DNA from: Amorphophallus konjac
Taxonomy: Eukaryota; Streptophyta; Magnoliopsida; Alismatales; Araceae
Assembly: GCA_022559845.1 (NCBI GenBank)
Contig: CM040128.1
Span: 267,908,698 to 267,972,697 of the forward strand
Direction of reading: 5' to 3'
DNA: 64,000 nt
The translations under genes were made by a program, and so were the position numbers. Shown here piece by piece: positions 9,985 to 20,035 of the stretch. The notes under the pieces are model-generated. The model was not told where the DNA came from. It saw only the letters and a program-made list of their open reading frames with translations, and searched no databases. The first letter of the stretch is position 1; the number at the start of each line of letters is the position of its first letter.

Positions 9985-10370
9985 CACCATCGGTCTTGTT
10001 CTCTTTAGCACCAACTTACCTGGCCAACCCCCATCCTTCACTCCCCCTGGCCAACCCGTCACCGGTACAGTCCCTGGCCGATGCACCCTCACCCTTTTGA
10101 GCCTTCCCCGACACGCTCTCAAGAACCCAACCCGGTACGCCCTTGGGACTCCAGCCCGGTGCATCTTGCAACCCTCTTTGCCCGGTACACCCTGATCTCT
10201 CTCAGCCCGGCGCACCTCTCCAGTCCCCGTAGGCTCCTTGGCCGGTATGCTAGCCACCCTGGCCTCCCCTCAGCCCGGAACACCCTTCTGGCCGGTACAC
10301 CCCCCTTAGGCTTCCTTGGCCGGCACACTAGCCACCAGTTCCCCCTTTCTTGCCCGGTGCACCTCTAGCC
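9985..10370. repeat. CCGGTACACC motif array, copy 4 (G LTR, downstream of TATA)
   Basis: About 14 degenerate units of 25-35 bp containing CCCGGTACACCC, CCCGGCGCACC or CCGGCACACT. This is the same motif family as the arrays upstream of the TATA box. Confidence 0.65.
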
Positions 10371-10860
10371 AGTCCTAGAGAGGCCTCCAGCCCGTCGTCT
10401 TTTCCGAGATTTCTGAAGTTTTATTAAAGGTGTTGCCGCTCTCGGGCGCCCACCTCCAATTGTCGGGTTCCGCCACTCCTTGTGGGCGCGTTCCCTGTAT
10501 CTCCCTTACCATCCGGGTCAAGGGGAGATGCTGCCGAAGTTTCGTTAGAAATAACAACATGTTAGAAGACAAAGGGAAGCGACAAACGAGAAAGGTAATA
10601 ACACGTTAAAAAGGTAAAAGGAAGCAACAAACAAATGAAATGGACAACAGTAAAACGTTTCAACCAAGATAAGGGAACCACAATCAACACAAAGAGAATC
10701 GGACCGAATGACAATTAAGCAACTTGAACAGCCGTCTTCCGGAAAGAAAGAAGGGGAGATAATCAAGAGGAAGGGGAAATGAGATCCACGTAGATGGTAC
10801 AAAAATCAAGGGAGAGAAATAGAAAGGAAAGACGTAAGAGAATGGCGGAGGAGTGGGTCC
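10371..10860 (+). other. LTR body with block shared with element A, no gene seen
   Basis: Contains CCGCCACTCC and GGGGAGATGCTGCCGAAG (10,525), which corresponds to GGGGAGATGCTGCCGAAA in the A LTR at 57,695. An A-rich stretch (10,545-10,720) follows, as it does in A. No coding support. Confidence 0.4.
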
Positions 10861-11360
10861 CGTCCAGACCTCGCCCGTCACACCGGCCCCCCCCGGGTCT
10901 TCACCGGTACAGCCCACCTTGACCTTCTCTGACACACTCCCAGTTTCGTCCTGGCCGGCACGCTTCCTCGGCCTTTCCCCGGTACACCTTCAACATCCCA
11001 ACCCGGCAAGCCCCTTTTGAGCCTACGCCGGCACACTTCGGCCCCCGCCGTCACCGACACAGTCCTTTGAAGCCTTCCCCCCGGCATACCCTGTGCTCCT
11101 TCCCCGACACACTCGGCCAGGCCCTTCACCGGTACACTCCCCACTCCTTACCCGGTACGCCCAGCTATGGCCTCCACCGATACGCCCTCCTTTCTCGGGC
11201 CTTCGTCGGCACACACACCCATCCCCTTAGCCAGGTACACCCCTGCTCTCGGGCCTTCACCGGCACACCCGTCTGGTCTTCCCCGGTATGCCCTTTTGGT
11301 GCCTTCGCCGGCACGCTGGCCCCAGTCTGCCCGGTACACCCCTTTAGCCCGGCCCACTCC
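10861..11360. repeat. CCGGTACACC motif array, copy 5 (G LTR, downstream of TATA)
   Basis: About 18 degenerate units with CCCGGTACACC, CCGGCACACT or CCGACACAC, the same family as copies 1-4. It ends abruptly before an AT-rich stretch. Confidence 0.65.
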
Positions 11361-11364
11361 TCCA

Positions 11365-11664
11365 TACACACAAATGCAAATAAAAGAAATATAACGGCAA
11401 CAATAATCAAAATAAACCAAAAAAAATACAAATAAATAAAACATATGAAAATTCTAACAAAAAAAATAAATAAACATATAAATGAATATGTATATATATA
11501 TATATATATATTTTGAACATGTAATAAATAAATAAATAAAAATGTGTGTAATAGATAAAGAATTATATATAATATATATATAATAGTGACATTACCCAAA
11601 AAATGTATAAAGAGGAAATAAGCAACAAAACATATGAACATATGAATATTTGGAGATCCAAATA

Positions 11665-11696
<32 letters not shown>

Positions 11697-11700
11697 TCCA
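11365..11700. repeat. AT-rich low-complexity stretch and (AAT)n microsatellite
   Basis: A/T-rich sequence with (TA)n runs at 11,490-11,510 and 11,560-11,583 and a TAA/AAT triplet run of about ten units at 11,663-11,693. No gene is seen. Confidence 0.7.
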
Positions 11701-13100
11701 CATTGCAGCCCCATCTCTCCTGCGACCCGGTGCTGAAGGAACAACAATGCCGCCCTTGTGGGCTGGGCCTGTGCCTTGGGAGTTATCCCGAAATGGCCAT
11801 GGCCTGACCTCGCCTCGGGCTGACATTCCGATTAAACCGGACTCATTTCTCCGACCGGATCCCTTCCGAGCCGCTACTAAAATTTCCGCACGTTCGGCAG
11901 ACATTTGAACGGGTTCACCTCGATTCCCGCCGCGTTTCTATTACGAACCTGTGTCCGAACATGAAAAGGCCCGCGAGCGACCTGCATAGCCGGGGGCTCC
12001 TACCCCGATATGGCTGTGAGCCGGCATTGCTCCGGGCCAATAGCTCATCAATTCCGGCCCGTTCCTATCGGGATTCGTTCCCACCTTTTCATCGAAATTA
12101 TCGTAAACTCGGCATACATTTGTACGGGGTCGTTCACGCCCATGTCGTACTTTCAATATGGGTCTTTGCCCGAACATGAAAAGGTCCGCAAGCGACCGAC
12201 AGAATCAGAATAGAACGAGACGGCTCTCGCCACCCCCGGACTCCTTCCGTGGGAATATCAATAAGACCTCCATGGGCCACACTCAGACCTCGGGCCTGTC
12301 TCGATCATGGTCATCGTCTGGCTCATATCCTCGGTCTATAGCCCGCTCCTTTCGAACGCGTTTCGGTTTTGAAATCCAATCCCGGGACTCTCCCCCGTTG
12401 CCCCCGGGCACCGGGAATATTAATGATGCCCACGCAAGCCCTGTTCGGACCACGGGAGGCGCCCCCAACATGGTCCTGACTCGATCTCGCACCGGGCCAA
12501 CAGATTCACTGGTTTTCGGCTACAATAACCGAGATTCAACCGAATGTTTTCAGTGTCTCGAAATAATAAACTTGCCGTATCTCGGCATGCATATGTTCCA
12601 GGTTCCCCCGTGACAATTACAATATTCTGAAGCTGGGCCCCCGTCCGAATATTAAACGGTCTCTCGAGTGACCGACATGTTTCGAACGCCCGCTTCTCCG
12701 GGACACAGGGTTCTTCAGCCAATTCAAGGGATACTCCCTCGCCGCCCTTTGGCATCGGAAATATTAATGACGCCCATGCAAGCCTTGTTTCGACCGCGGG
12801 GGGACCCACTGCAACATGGTCACAGTTTGCTCTTGCTTCGGGCCAACAGGTTCACCGGTTTCCGACCGCTCTAACCAAGGTTTAACCGAACGTCTTTCGT
12901 TCTTCCGCACAATAAACTTGCCATACCTTGGCATACATATGCTCCGGTCTTCCCGCAACGATCGCGCTTTTCCCGAGACGGACACTCGTCCGAACATTAA
13001 ATGGTCAGCACATGACCGACATGATCTCAAACGGTTTTCTTCTCGCCCTTGCGCGAGGACTTCGATACCTCCTGATCGACCTTTTATACAATCAATCTCT
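11701..13100. repeat. Diverged long tandem repeats in G LTR (~345 bp period)
   Basis: Blocks recur with substitutions. AATATTAATGATGCCCACGC at 12,417 returns as AATATTAATGACGCCCATGC near 12,760. CGTCCGAATATTAAACGG at 12,642 returns as CGTCCGAACATTAAATGG near 12,988. Shorter, older copies with CCGAACATGAAAAGG occur at 11,953 and 12,169. No protein-coding support; the long open frames on both strands are incidental. Confidence 0.6.
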
Positions 13101-13358
13101 TGGCCATGAGGCCCTGAATCTCGGCGATTAATCAAGGGTGTTCCCTCGTATGGGGGATGTAAATGACGTCGTGACCTTTATGGCGCGACGGGTTTTGGTC
13201 CCGACACGAACCACACAATCGTCTGACGAAGTCAGATCGAGCGCACCATGGGCTCTTCGGAGCCCGAATAAACTGTCACCTCGGTGACTGGCACGCCCAC
13301 GCACTCAATAAACCGAATAAACCAAAAAGAGAATAACAAGTGCCGAAAAGTGTGTCCA
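13101..13358 (+). mobile_element. Terminal block of G LTR, homologous to the A LTR end
   Basis: CTCGGCGATTAATCAAGGGT and then GTTCCCTCGTATGGGGGATG parallel the last 300 bp of the A LTR (36,720 and 58,540), including the GACTGGCACGCCC motif. The precise end is uncertain (13,355-13,360). Confidence 0.6.
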
Positions 13359-14828
13359 CACCAGCCGCCAGGCGAACCAAGCCGCCAAGGAAGTAGCCGC
13401 AACGCACACAGAGACAAGGATACCGGCAGTCGTGGGTAGGGCCACGAGACGACTGTAGCGATCAAGGATATGACCACTAGGATCAGTCAACTCTAGCTGA
13501 CCTGCCCGACAAACCACCCAGCGGTCTATAGAAGACACGCGACACGGACTAGCTAACCGTCCTATGACACACACATAGACAGACAGACACAGATCAGGCC
13601 ATCACGGCCAGAAGATACAACCACAGACTCAACTCACTGGGCGGTCACAAAGGGGCCGCTCAATCGAACAGAACGGTTTAAACGGAACCGCTCAACGGGA
13701 CAGACCTCAAGGTACTGAAAGACTGGACGGTTAGGGCTGGACCGCCCCAAGGCATAGAGCGGTTAAGGGAAAGCCGCTCAAGCCAAGCAACCTCCTACAA
13801 TACTCGGTCAGACGACGGTCAGAACGGTCTAGGGACGGACCGCTCAATGCACAGGACGGCTAAGAGAGAACCGCCCCATGAACCGCCTTAAAACGTTGAC
13901 CCAAGGTCAACCGTGCTAAGTGGTCAAGACCTGGCCGCTCAACACCACAGGGAAAACAGAACGGCTGGGAACCAGCCGCTCAAGTGGACTAGACGGCTCA
14001 CACCTGGCAGCGCCATCCACTGGGCGATCTGTCGCGCGACCGCGCAGACGCCCATCGACTCACTCTAAACGGTCCAAAACCAGCCGCCCTAAGCCCAACA
14101 CGGTTAATTGTTAAACCGCATAGGCGTCACGGCGAGCAAACCACAGGATCGGCCCGATCGTGGCCTTTCCACTCCCCGTTCGTTCCGAAACGAAGGGGAT
14201 ACATCCATAATGACGATATACAACACTTAGACTCCAACAGGAGTTGAATCGACCAAGAAACAGCGAGAAATGGGCGATTTCTTCAAATTGACCCAAATGG
14301 AATCACCAGACTTCCCGGGCTTCTAACAGTCCCGAATGACCGCCAATCGACACGAAATCAGTGACTATAGAACGCGGACGTTCCAGGGAGTCCATTGACA
14401 CTAATTGATATAAAAACCATCGTCGTTTTCCAGCGAACCCTGCGAACTCCCAAAACCATAGTTTTACCTAAACGAGCCCAAACTCGCCCGTTCTAACACC
14501 GAACAACGTGAAACTGTAGGGAAAACGTGCAGGTCTTTACCTCCACCGAAGAAACCGTGTGCCGAAGCGACTAATCCGTGCCGAAAATGCCAAAACACGA
14601 ACCGCGCCGATCTCAGAATTCACCTAGGGTTCGCGCCACGCCACGCTCAAACCGTCGCTCCATCCCGCGTCCCGATCACTCCATCGCGTCCCCGCCTCGG
14701 CCAGCTCTCCACGGTCGCGTGCCCTGCGTCGAATGGTCCTGAGACGAGAGAGAACGAGAGAGAGAAAGAGATGAGAGAAACGAGTTAATTGACCCGAAAA
14801 TAGACTAATAAGAATCCATGACATTACA
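13359..14828 (-). mobile_element. 3' LTR (truncated) of minus-strand Tekay-like element E
   Basis: On the minus strand the LTR opens with TGTAATGTCATGG at 14,828, directly after the PPT. The distal end expected from the other E LTR (GGTCGTCACA) is not found near 13,360, so the U5 end was lost at the junction with G. It includes a purine-rich run (14,745-14,780) and a hairpin array (listed separately). Confidence 0.6.
13625..14000. repeat. Hairpin repeat array in E LTR
   Basis: Eight or more short inverted repeats ending in CCGCTCAA or CCGCCCC. Examples: CGGTT..AACCG near 13,674; CGGT..ACCG near 13,728; GCGG..CCGC near 13,750; CGGCTG..CAGCCG near 13,962. Spacing is 30-70 bp. Arm sequences differ between units but stay complementary. 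Confidence 0.6.
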
Positions 14829-14870
14829 TCCTCCCCTCCTTCAAGAAATTTCATCCTCGAAATTTAAGGA
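14829..14870 (-). promoter_or_regulatory. PPT and conserved 3' end of element E
   Basis: The minus strand reads AAATTTCGAGGATGAAATTT and then CTTGAAGGAGGGGAGGA before the LTR start. This is the hallmark end of plant Del/Tekay-type chromoviruses just upstream of the 3' LTR. Confidence 0.75.
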
Positions 14871-16868
14871 CTAACAAAGGAGAAGCAGGGAAGAACAACC
14901 CCACGACACAACTTGAAACGACACAAATCTCGAGAGAACACAGTTCAGAGGAACATAGTCAGACCATAATCACTGGCACATGCTCTGGATCGAGCACGGC
15001 ACCCAAGTGAACACAAGTCCAACACCTCCGAACCAGGGCAACGTCGCTTACGTCTCGCAGGGAAGGAGACACGACACATGCCACGAAAACAGATATCGGG
15101 AAAACGAAACGACAGACACGGTGAGTATCAGCTTAAACAAGGAGACAGTCCTCTCGGCTGACAGCTCGACAATAACATCGGCTCCAGTGCCAAAGGCAAC
15201 AGGGAACACCTGGCACACAAGACGCCAACGATAGCACTGGACCACAAGCACAATCAAGTCAGCCCTCATTCAGACATTATATCTGATCGAGTCGCATGCT
15301 AACTCTACCAGGAGAAGAGAGTATAACAAAGCTAACTAACAAGACTTGGTCCACATAGTGCCAAAATAGACAGACAAAATCATAGAGAAACAGCGCTAAA
15401 ACGACAACAACGGCAGCAACAACGCTTGCAGGATCCCGGCTCCGTACTGAACACAGAACCACGGAACACAACCGCAAGCTAGGTCACATCAAGGTACAAC
15501 GACAGCTGAACACACGACTACAAGGAACTAGTCATGCATCGAGCAGCTCACCAAGAACAGACCCACAACAATAAGAAAAATAATCTCGGGGAACGCATCT
15601 CAAGGACCACAAGCACGCCTCGAGAAGACAATACCCAAGAAAAGAGAATACGGAGCAGAGGGTACTCAATCAGCAGGAATGCCGACAGATTCCCCAATGC
15701 TCACAAATGCCAATGTCAACACCAGAATGATTCCAGCAATAGCACGGCAATAGGCAACATCAAGGCACATGAAGCCAAGATGAAGTTATATCGAGAAGAA
15801 CGAAATTCTCGACTGTCCAGAATCTCACAACAACGATTCTCGACCTATGGGTGACCAGCCCACGCGCTTCCGCTACGCACTCAAACAACGCACACAGGCA
15901 ACAAGGAATATCTCGGTATCCGCATCTCAGCACACACACGGCTCCATCGCAACTCATAAAAATCGCAACATAACACGCCACGAGTACTGATCCTGCGAGC
16001 AACCGATCACAAATAGCCTAAGTGCAAACAAAGGAGAGTACGAGCTTCAGCACAAGGCACAAAGAAAACGCTAGTCTCAGCTTACCTATACGTCCTGAAA
16101 CAATAAACGAACCTTCACAACACATCGGCCGCTAGACACGACACGACACGACAAACACGGCGCACAATGGCTCTCAACATAAGGATTAGGTCCGAAACTA
16201 AGCAACCGTAAGACAAGGAGCAGATCCGGCTCAGATTAAACAAAGTCCACCCTTAAGTAGACGCAGGACAAAGGCATCCCCAAGACAGCAATTCCAAGGC
16301 TTACCTCGAAAAGACTCCACCAGATGGGATGAGAAGCATCAAGCTCGACTAACAGCAGCTCACCAGGAAGGGAAATCCTAGGTTCGCCCGAGCATCTTCT
16401 CAAACAAGGAATCTAATCGACCACTTCAACCGAAGCGAAACGCATCAGAAGCTAAACAGACTTAAGCTGGGACGACCAAAACAACGTAAGAACGTGTACG
16501 GCCATCACACCAACTCGAAAAGTCACCAGCCACCTGAACAAATCACGGAAAAGATCTCGAACAATGTACCGCAGATTCAAGCCTATCGGCGAACTCTGCC
16601 AAGTACATCATGATCGAGACGAACACCACAACGAAAAAGGAGCATCCCGTCACATTCTGACGACAGCAAAACCATCTCGTCCAGTGCTAATACAACACGC
16701 ACAAGACGACACACAGAAAATGAAGCGACAAAGAATCGTAAACCCAAGCCAGCAAAAGACTGTACTGGACTTTCAGTATTCTGGATACTGTATATCTCGG
16801 ATTCCCATGTACTTCACACAACAACGCTCTGATAGCTCAAAAAAGAACTCCGAACATCTCAGAACAAT
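14871..16868 (-). mobile_element. Non-coding body of element E
   Basis: About 2 kb between the PPT and PBS of E. I see no gag, protease, RT or integrase motif in any frame, and the longest open frames are short and unremarkable. This looks like a non-autonomous derivative with replaced or fully eroded internal sequence. Confidence 0.55.
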
Positions 16869-16882
16869 GCTCTGATACCACC
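16869..16882 (-). promoter_or_regulatory. tRNA-iMet primer binding site of element E
   Basis: The minus strand reads TGGTATCAGAGC (plus strand 16,869-16,880), complementary to the 3' end of initiator methionine tRNA. It lies two bases inside the LTR end. Confidence 0.8.
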
Positions 16883-17210
16883 TGTGACGACCTGGATCCC
16901 GGATACCGGATATACCCGATAGAACTACCGAGTAAACCCGATACCACTTGAAACCCGCGAGGCCTCCCAAGAGCGGTAAAGCTCCGAAGGGATAAAAGAC
17001 ATGTGTAGAGTACATTGAAGCCACAGAGATATAACAGTAAGCAATTAAATTTCATTAGATCGGTTTGCTAAAGTAGCAGAAATAAAATTACTTTTTAATT
17101 AACAATTTCAATTTAACAATTATACCAGAGTCCAGTCCAAAGGAAAGACAAGCAGTATAGTCAACAGAGAGGAAGGACGTACACTGAGGTCGGGGGAAGC
17201 CCGACGCAGG
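16883..17210 (-). mobile_element. 5' LTR remnant of element E
   Basis: The plus strand starts TGTGACGACC, so the LTR on the minus strand ends GGTCGTCACA. An AT-rich stretch at 17,040-17,125 matches the layout of the D LTR near its PBS (60,250-60,300). The LTR is cut at 17,210 by the LTR start of element C. Confidence 0.65.
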
Positions 17211-18964
17211 TGTTGACACCTGTTTTATACCCATTAAGTCGGGTCAGCTCCTTATTTCATTCTATATGATGCTCCGAGTTGTTCATTCTTCATTGAGTCT
17301 CTTGATCAGTTGAGGCCTGTTTCTTGGGTCTTAATTCCTGGATTAAAGATTGGCTCCTGGTGGCGTTTCGTTGGCAACAGCTTAGCAACCCTTCATTGCT
17401 ATCCTTAAAACTCAATGGTAATAACGGTCCGAACCAAGCGCGTTGTTTCATTATAACGCATGGGGCCTGGACCGTTACTCTTTGAAGAGTCCTAAGGCTT
17501 AAGGCCTCGTTTTCAGTGCTTATCATTTGGCTTACACGTTGGTAATAACGGTCTGTCGTGCAGCCGTTGTTTCATTCTGACGCCCTATGCCTTGGCCGTT
17601 GCTTCCTTGAAGAGTCCAACTTGTTGGGTCTTCTTCCCGTTGATCTTATCTTTTAGGGATAAGGTTGAGAGTAACGGATGTTCCTTGGAGCGTTATTTCC
17701 AAGTGACGGTCTGTCGTGCAGCCGTTACTTCCTTCAGAGAGTCCTGGCAGTTCAGGCCTTTTCTCTGCTACTCCGTGGCCGAAGATAAGGGTTTGGATTG
17801 ACGATATCTCTTTTAAATCTGATCCTCAGGACCTTCCGTTCGAGTCTATGGACTCTTGGTGATATTATCTTCGAGGATTTGCTAAGAGTTATCTCTTTAT
17901 CTTGCTTGATTATCCTCTGCTCGACCTGAGAGTTTGAGGGTCTATAAATAGAACCCTTGACTTCATGGCCCGAGAGGAGGAAGATTTGAATTCACGACGA
18001 AGTGCTGCCGAACTCAGGAGTCATCTTCATCCAGGAGGAACTGCTTCCCACGTCCATCCATATCATAATCAAGGGAGTACTTTGGTTTTGGTCTTTCAAG
18101 TTCATCATTGCATGCTTGAGTTCTTCCCTGATTTTTCCTCAATCAAAGCATTGTCCCTCCTCTTTCTCCAAGTTTTTCACTGTCCTCTAAGCATATAAAC
18201 ATCTTCCCAAGCTTTTAAAACACCCAGAGGGGTTAAAAAACCAAAAACTCCCCGGTAATCCACTCTCCTTTTGATGATGTTAAGTCCTTTGAGAATTGAT
18301 GCTATGCTTGTGAAAAGGACTAATTGAGGTTATTGTGTTTGGTCTTTCTACATCTTTGGCAGGTTTATAGGTTCATTAACATGGGGCCCAGATCTTCTAG
18401 CCGGCTGGAAGAGTTGGAGTTAAAAGAATTCAAGCTTTGTTACTGCAGGTTATCTGACGGCCTTGTGCAGGCGCGTCACTCTCTTCGGCGGTCTATCACG
18501 GGGCCGTCACTTCCAAGTAATGCACAGGGTCTGGCCGTTACTTATAAGTTGATCTGCAGGCTTTCTTTGGCTTTCTCTCCCGTGGGCGGGTGTTTCATCC
18601 ACCTATTTCCAAGGTATATTCAGGTCTTTGACTTATTTTTACTTTGGTGGCGATCACATCTTTCCTTGGTATTGGGCATTAGCTGTCTTTTTCATTATAT
18701 CTTTCTATTTTCCTTGCTAGTTCCACCTTTACGGTGTGTTTTTGTTTACTCCTTGCTCCACGCCCCGGCGTGTGTTTTCCTTTTCCTTAGCATAGTTTGA
18801 TTGAGATAGCATGCCCATGCTAGAGCTAGCTATGATTGCCTAGGTTCATGATCACATGTTCATAGGTTTGAGTAGATCTTTGATTGCTTGTTTGTCATCT
18901 TACCATATCACTTTTCAAAACTCAAAAGAAAGATAGAAGATAGACAAATAAATATCAACATATA
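17211..18964 (+). mobile_element. 5' LTR of Tat/Ogre-type element C
   Basis: Opens with TGTTGACACC and contains a TATA box at 17,943. It ends close to the PBS near 18,970; the exact last base is uncertain. Repeated motifs such as GTAACGG, GTTGTTTCATT and GCCGTTAC (17,410-17,770) give it a weak internal repeat structure. Open frames inside it are not supported as genes. Confidence 0.6.
17936..17960 (+). promoter_or_regulatory. TATA box of the C LTR inside an inverted repeat
   Basis: TATAAATA at 17,943-17,950 is flanked by AGGGT and ACCCT, with inner arms CTAT/ATAG: AGGGTCTATAAATAGAACCC. Confidence 0.6.
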
Positions 18965-18969
18965 ATTTT

Positions 18970-18990
18970 TTGGCGATCACGGTGGGACAA
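18970..18990 (+). promoter_or_regulatory. Primer binding site of element C
   Basis: TGGCGATCACGGTGGGAC at 18,971-18,988 has the form of the TGGC..CACGGTGGG primer sites seen in Tat/Athila-group elements, directly after the LTR. Confidence 0.55.
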
Positions 18991-20035
18991 CTTCTGCCAA
19001 TCGTGCTTTTGATTCTTGTTTAAACCTGCCATCATCTGCTTGTTGAGTTGCCTTTTGTTTCCCCTTTGATTACTGCTCATCCTGGTTTTTTGAGTTCTCT
19101 GACGGCCCGGTGTCCCCGCGTCACAGTCCTCTGACGCAGGGGCATTAGACCGCCACTTTGGTTCTGCTGTGTGAGCTTCCACGGGCTTTCCGGTTACTTC
19201 TGTCTGGTTTTGGTTCCCTGGCTCATCCGACGGTCTCATCCCCCTGCGTTATATATTATCTGGCGGTCTGGCCTTTGAACGTTATTGTGCTCTGACGCAG
19301 GGTCCTTCGACAGTTATTCTACTGGCAGGTACGCATCTGAGGTGCATTTATTTCCGCAGTTTTTGCTGTGACTTATTGCTTGGGTGATACTTGCCCTCCT
19401 TCTTGCTTTGCTCATATCTACATATCATTGTGTGCACCATTGATTGTTAGATTCTAGGCTAGACTTTGCATGCACTCCGGTGCACATAGGGTCATTCATC
19501 TTTTCATACGTTAGATTGCATTTTTCTACCTTGTTGTGAGGACCTCTCGTCTCCATATTCCTTGGGGCCGACTAGGAAATCACAACAGGGACCTCCGTAA
19601 GTCCCCGCGAGCCGTGGATTCCCACACGGACGCCGGGCTGGTTGTACCTTTCCTACCACGTGTCTAGGGTTGCATAAGTGAAGGAGTGATCACACCGAGA
19701 GTTAAACCAAGTCCCATATCCATCTCCTACTAGGAACCCATTGTTGAGAGCACATATCAATCAATTCACTAAAGTTCCAAAGGAGAAATCATAAGAACCT
19801 TGTTGCATCATCTTAAACAACTTGGTTGATTTTGGGTGTCTTCATCTTTTATCACTTACATCTTGTTAGAATCACCTAAGTTGGTTGCTTATTGTGTGTT
19901 TCTTTTCTGTTTTTGATTGCTTTGCATATTGTCAAGGTTGTTCGTTGCATGTGGAGTTGTTTTCGTCCATCCGAATCATCTCCTCAAATCAATTCCTTCT
20001 TCACGTTCTATTCTAATCCCCTCTTCGAGTCCACC
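18991..20035 (+). other. Leader of element C, no gene seen
   Basis: About 1 kb between PBS and gag. It contains CTGACGCAGGG-type motifs (19,130, 19,290) and short unique sequence. A long untranslated leader is normal for Tat elements. Confidence 0.5.

Larger units (their letters stand above)
5937..13358 (+). mobile_element. 3' LTR of Tat-type element G (about 7.4 kb)
   Basis: The left end is TG at 5,937 after the PPT. The right end is tentative, near 13,358, where similarity to the end of the element A LTR stops. Architecture parallels the A LTR: U3 with motif arrays, TATA box, GA-rich leader, a block containing GGGGAGATGCTGCCGAA (10,525; compare 57,695), A-rich stretch, second motif array, and a final block (13,105-13,250) similar to 36,720-36,880. 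The LTR is unusually long because U3 contains captured host-gene fragments and because of repeat expansion. A partial or solo LTR with later insertions is an alternative to one continuous LTR. Confidence 0.55.
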
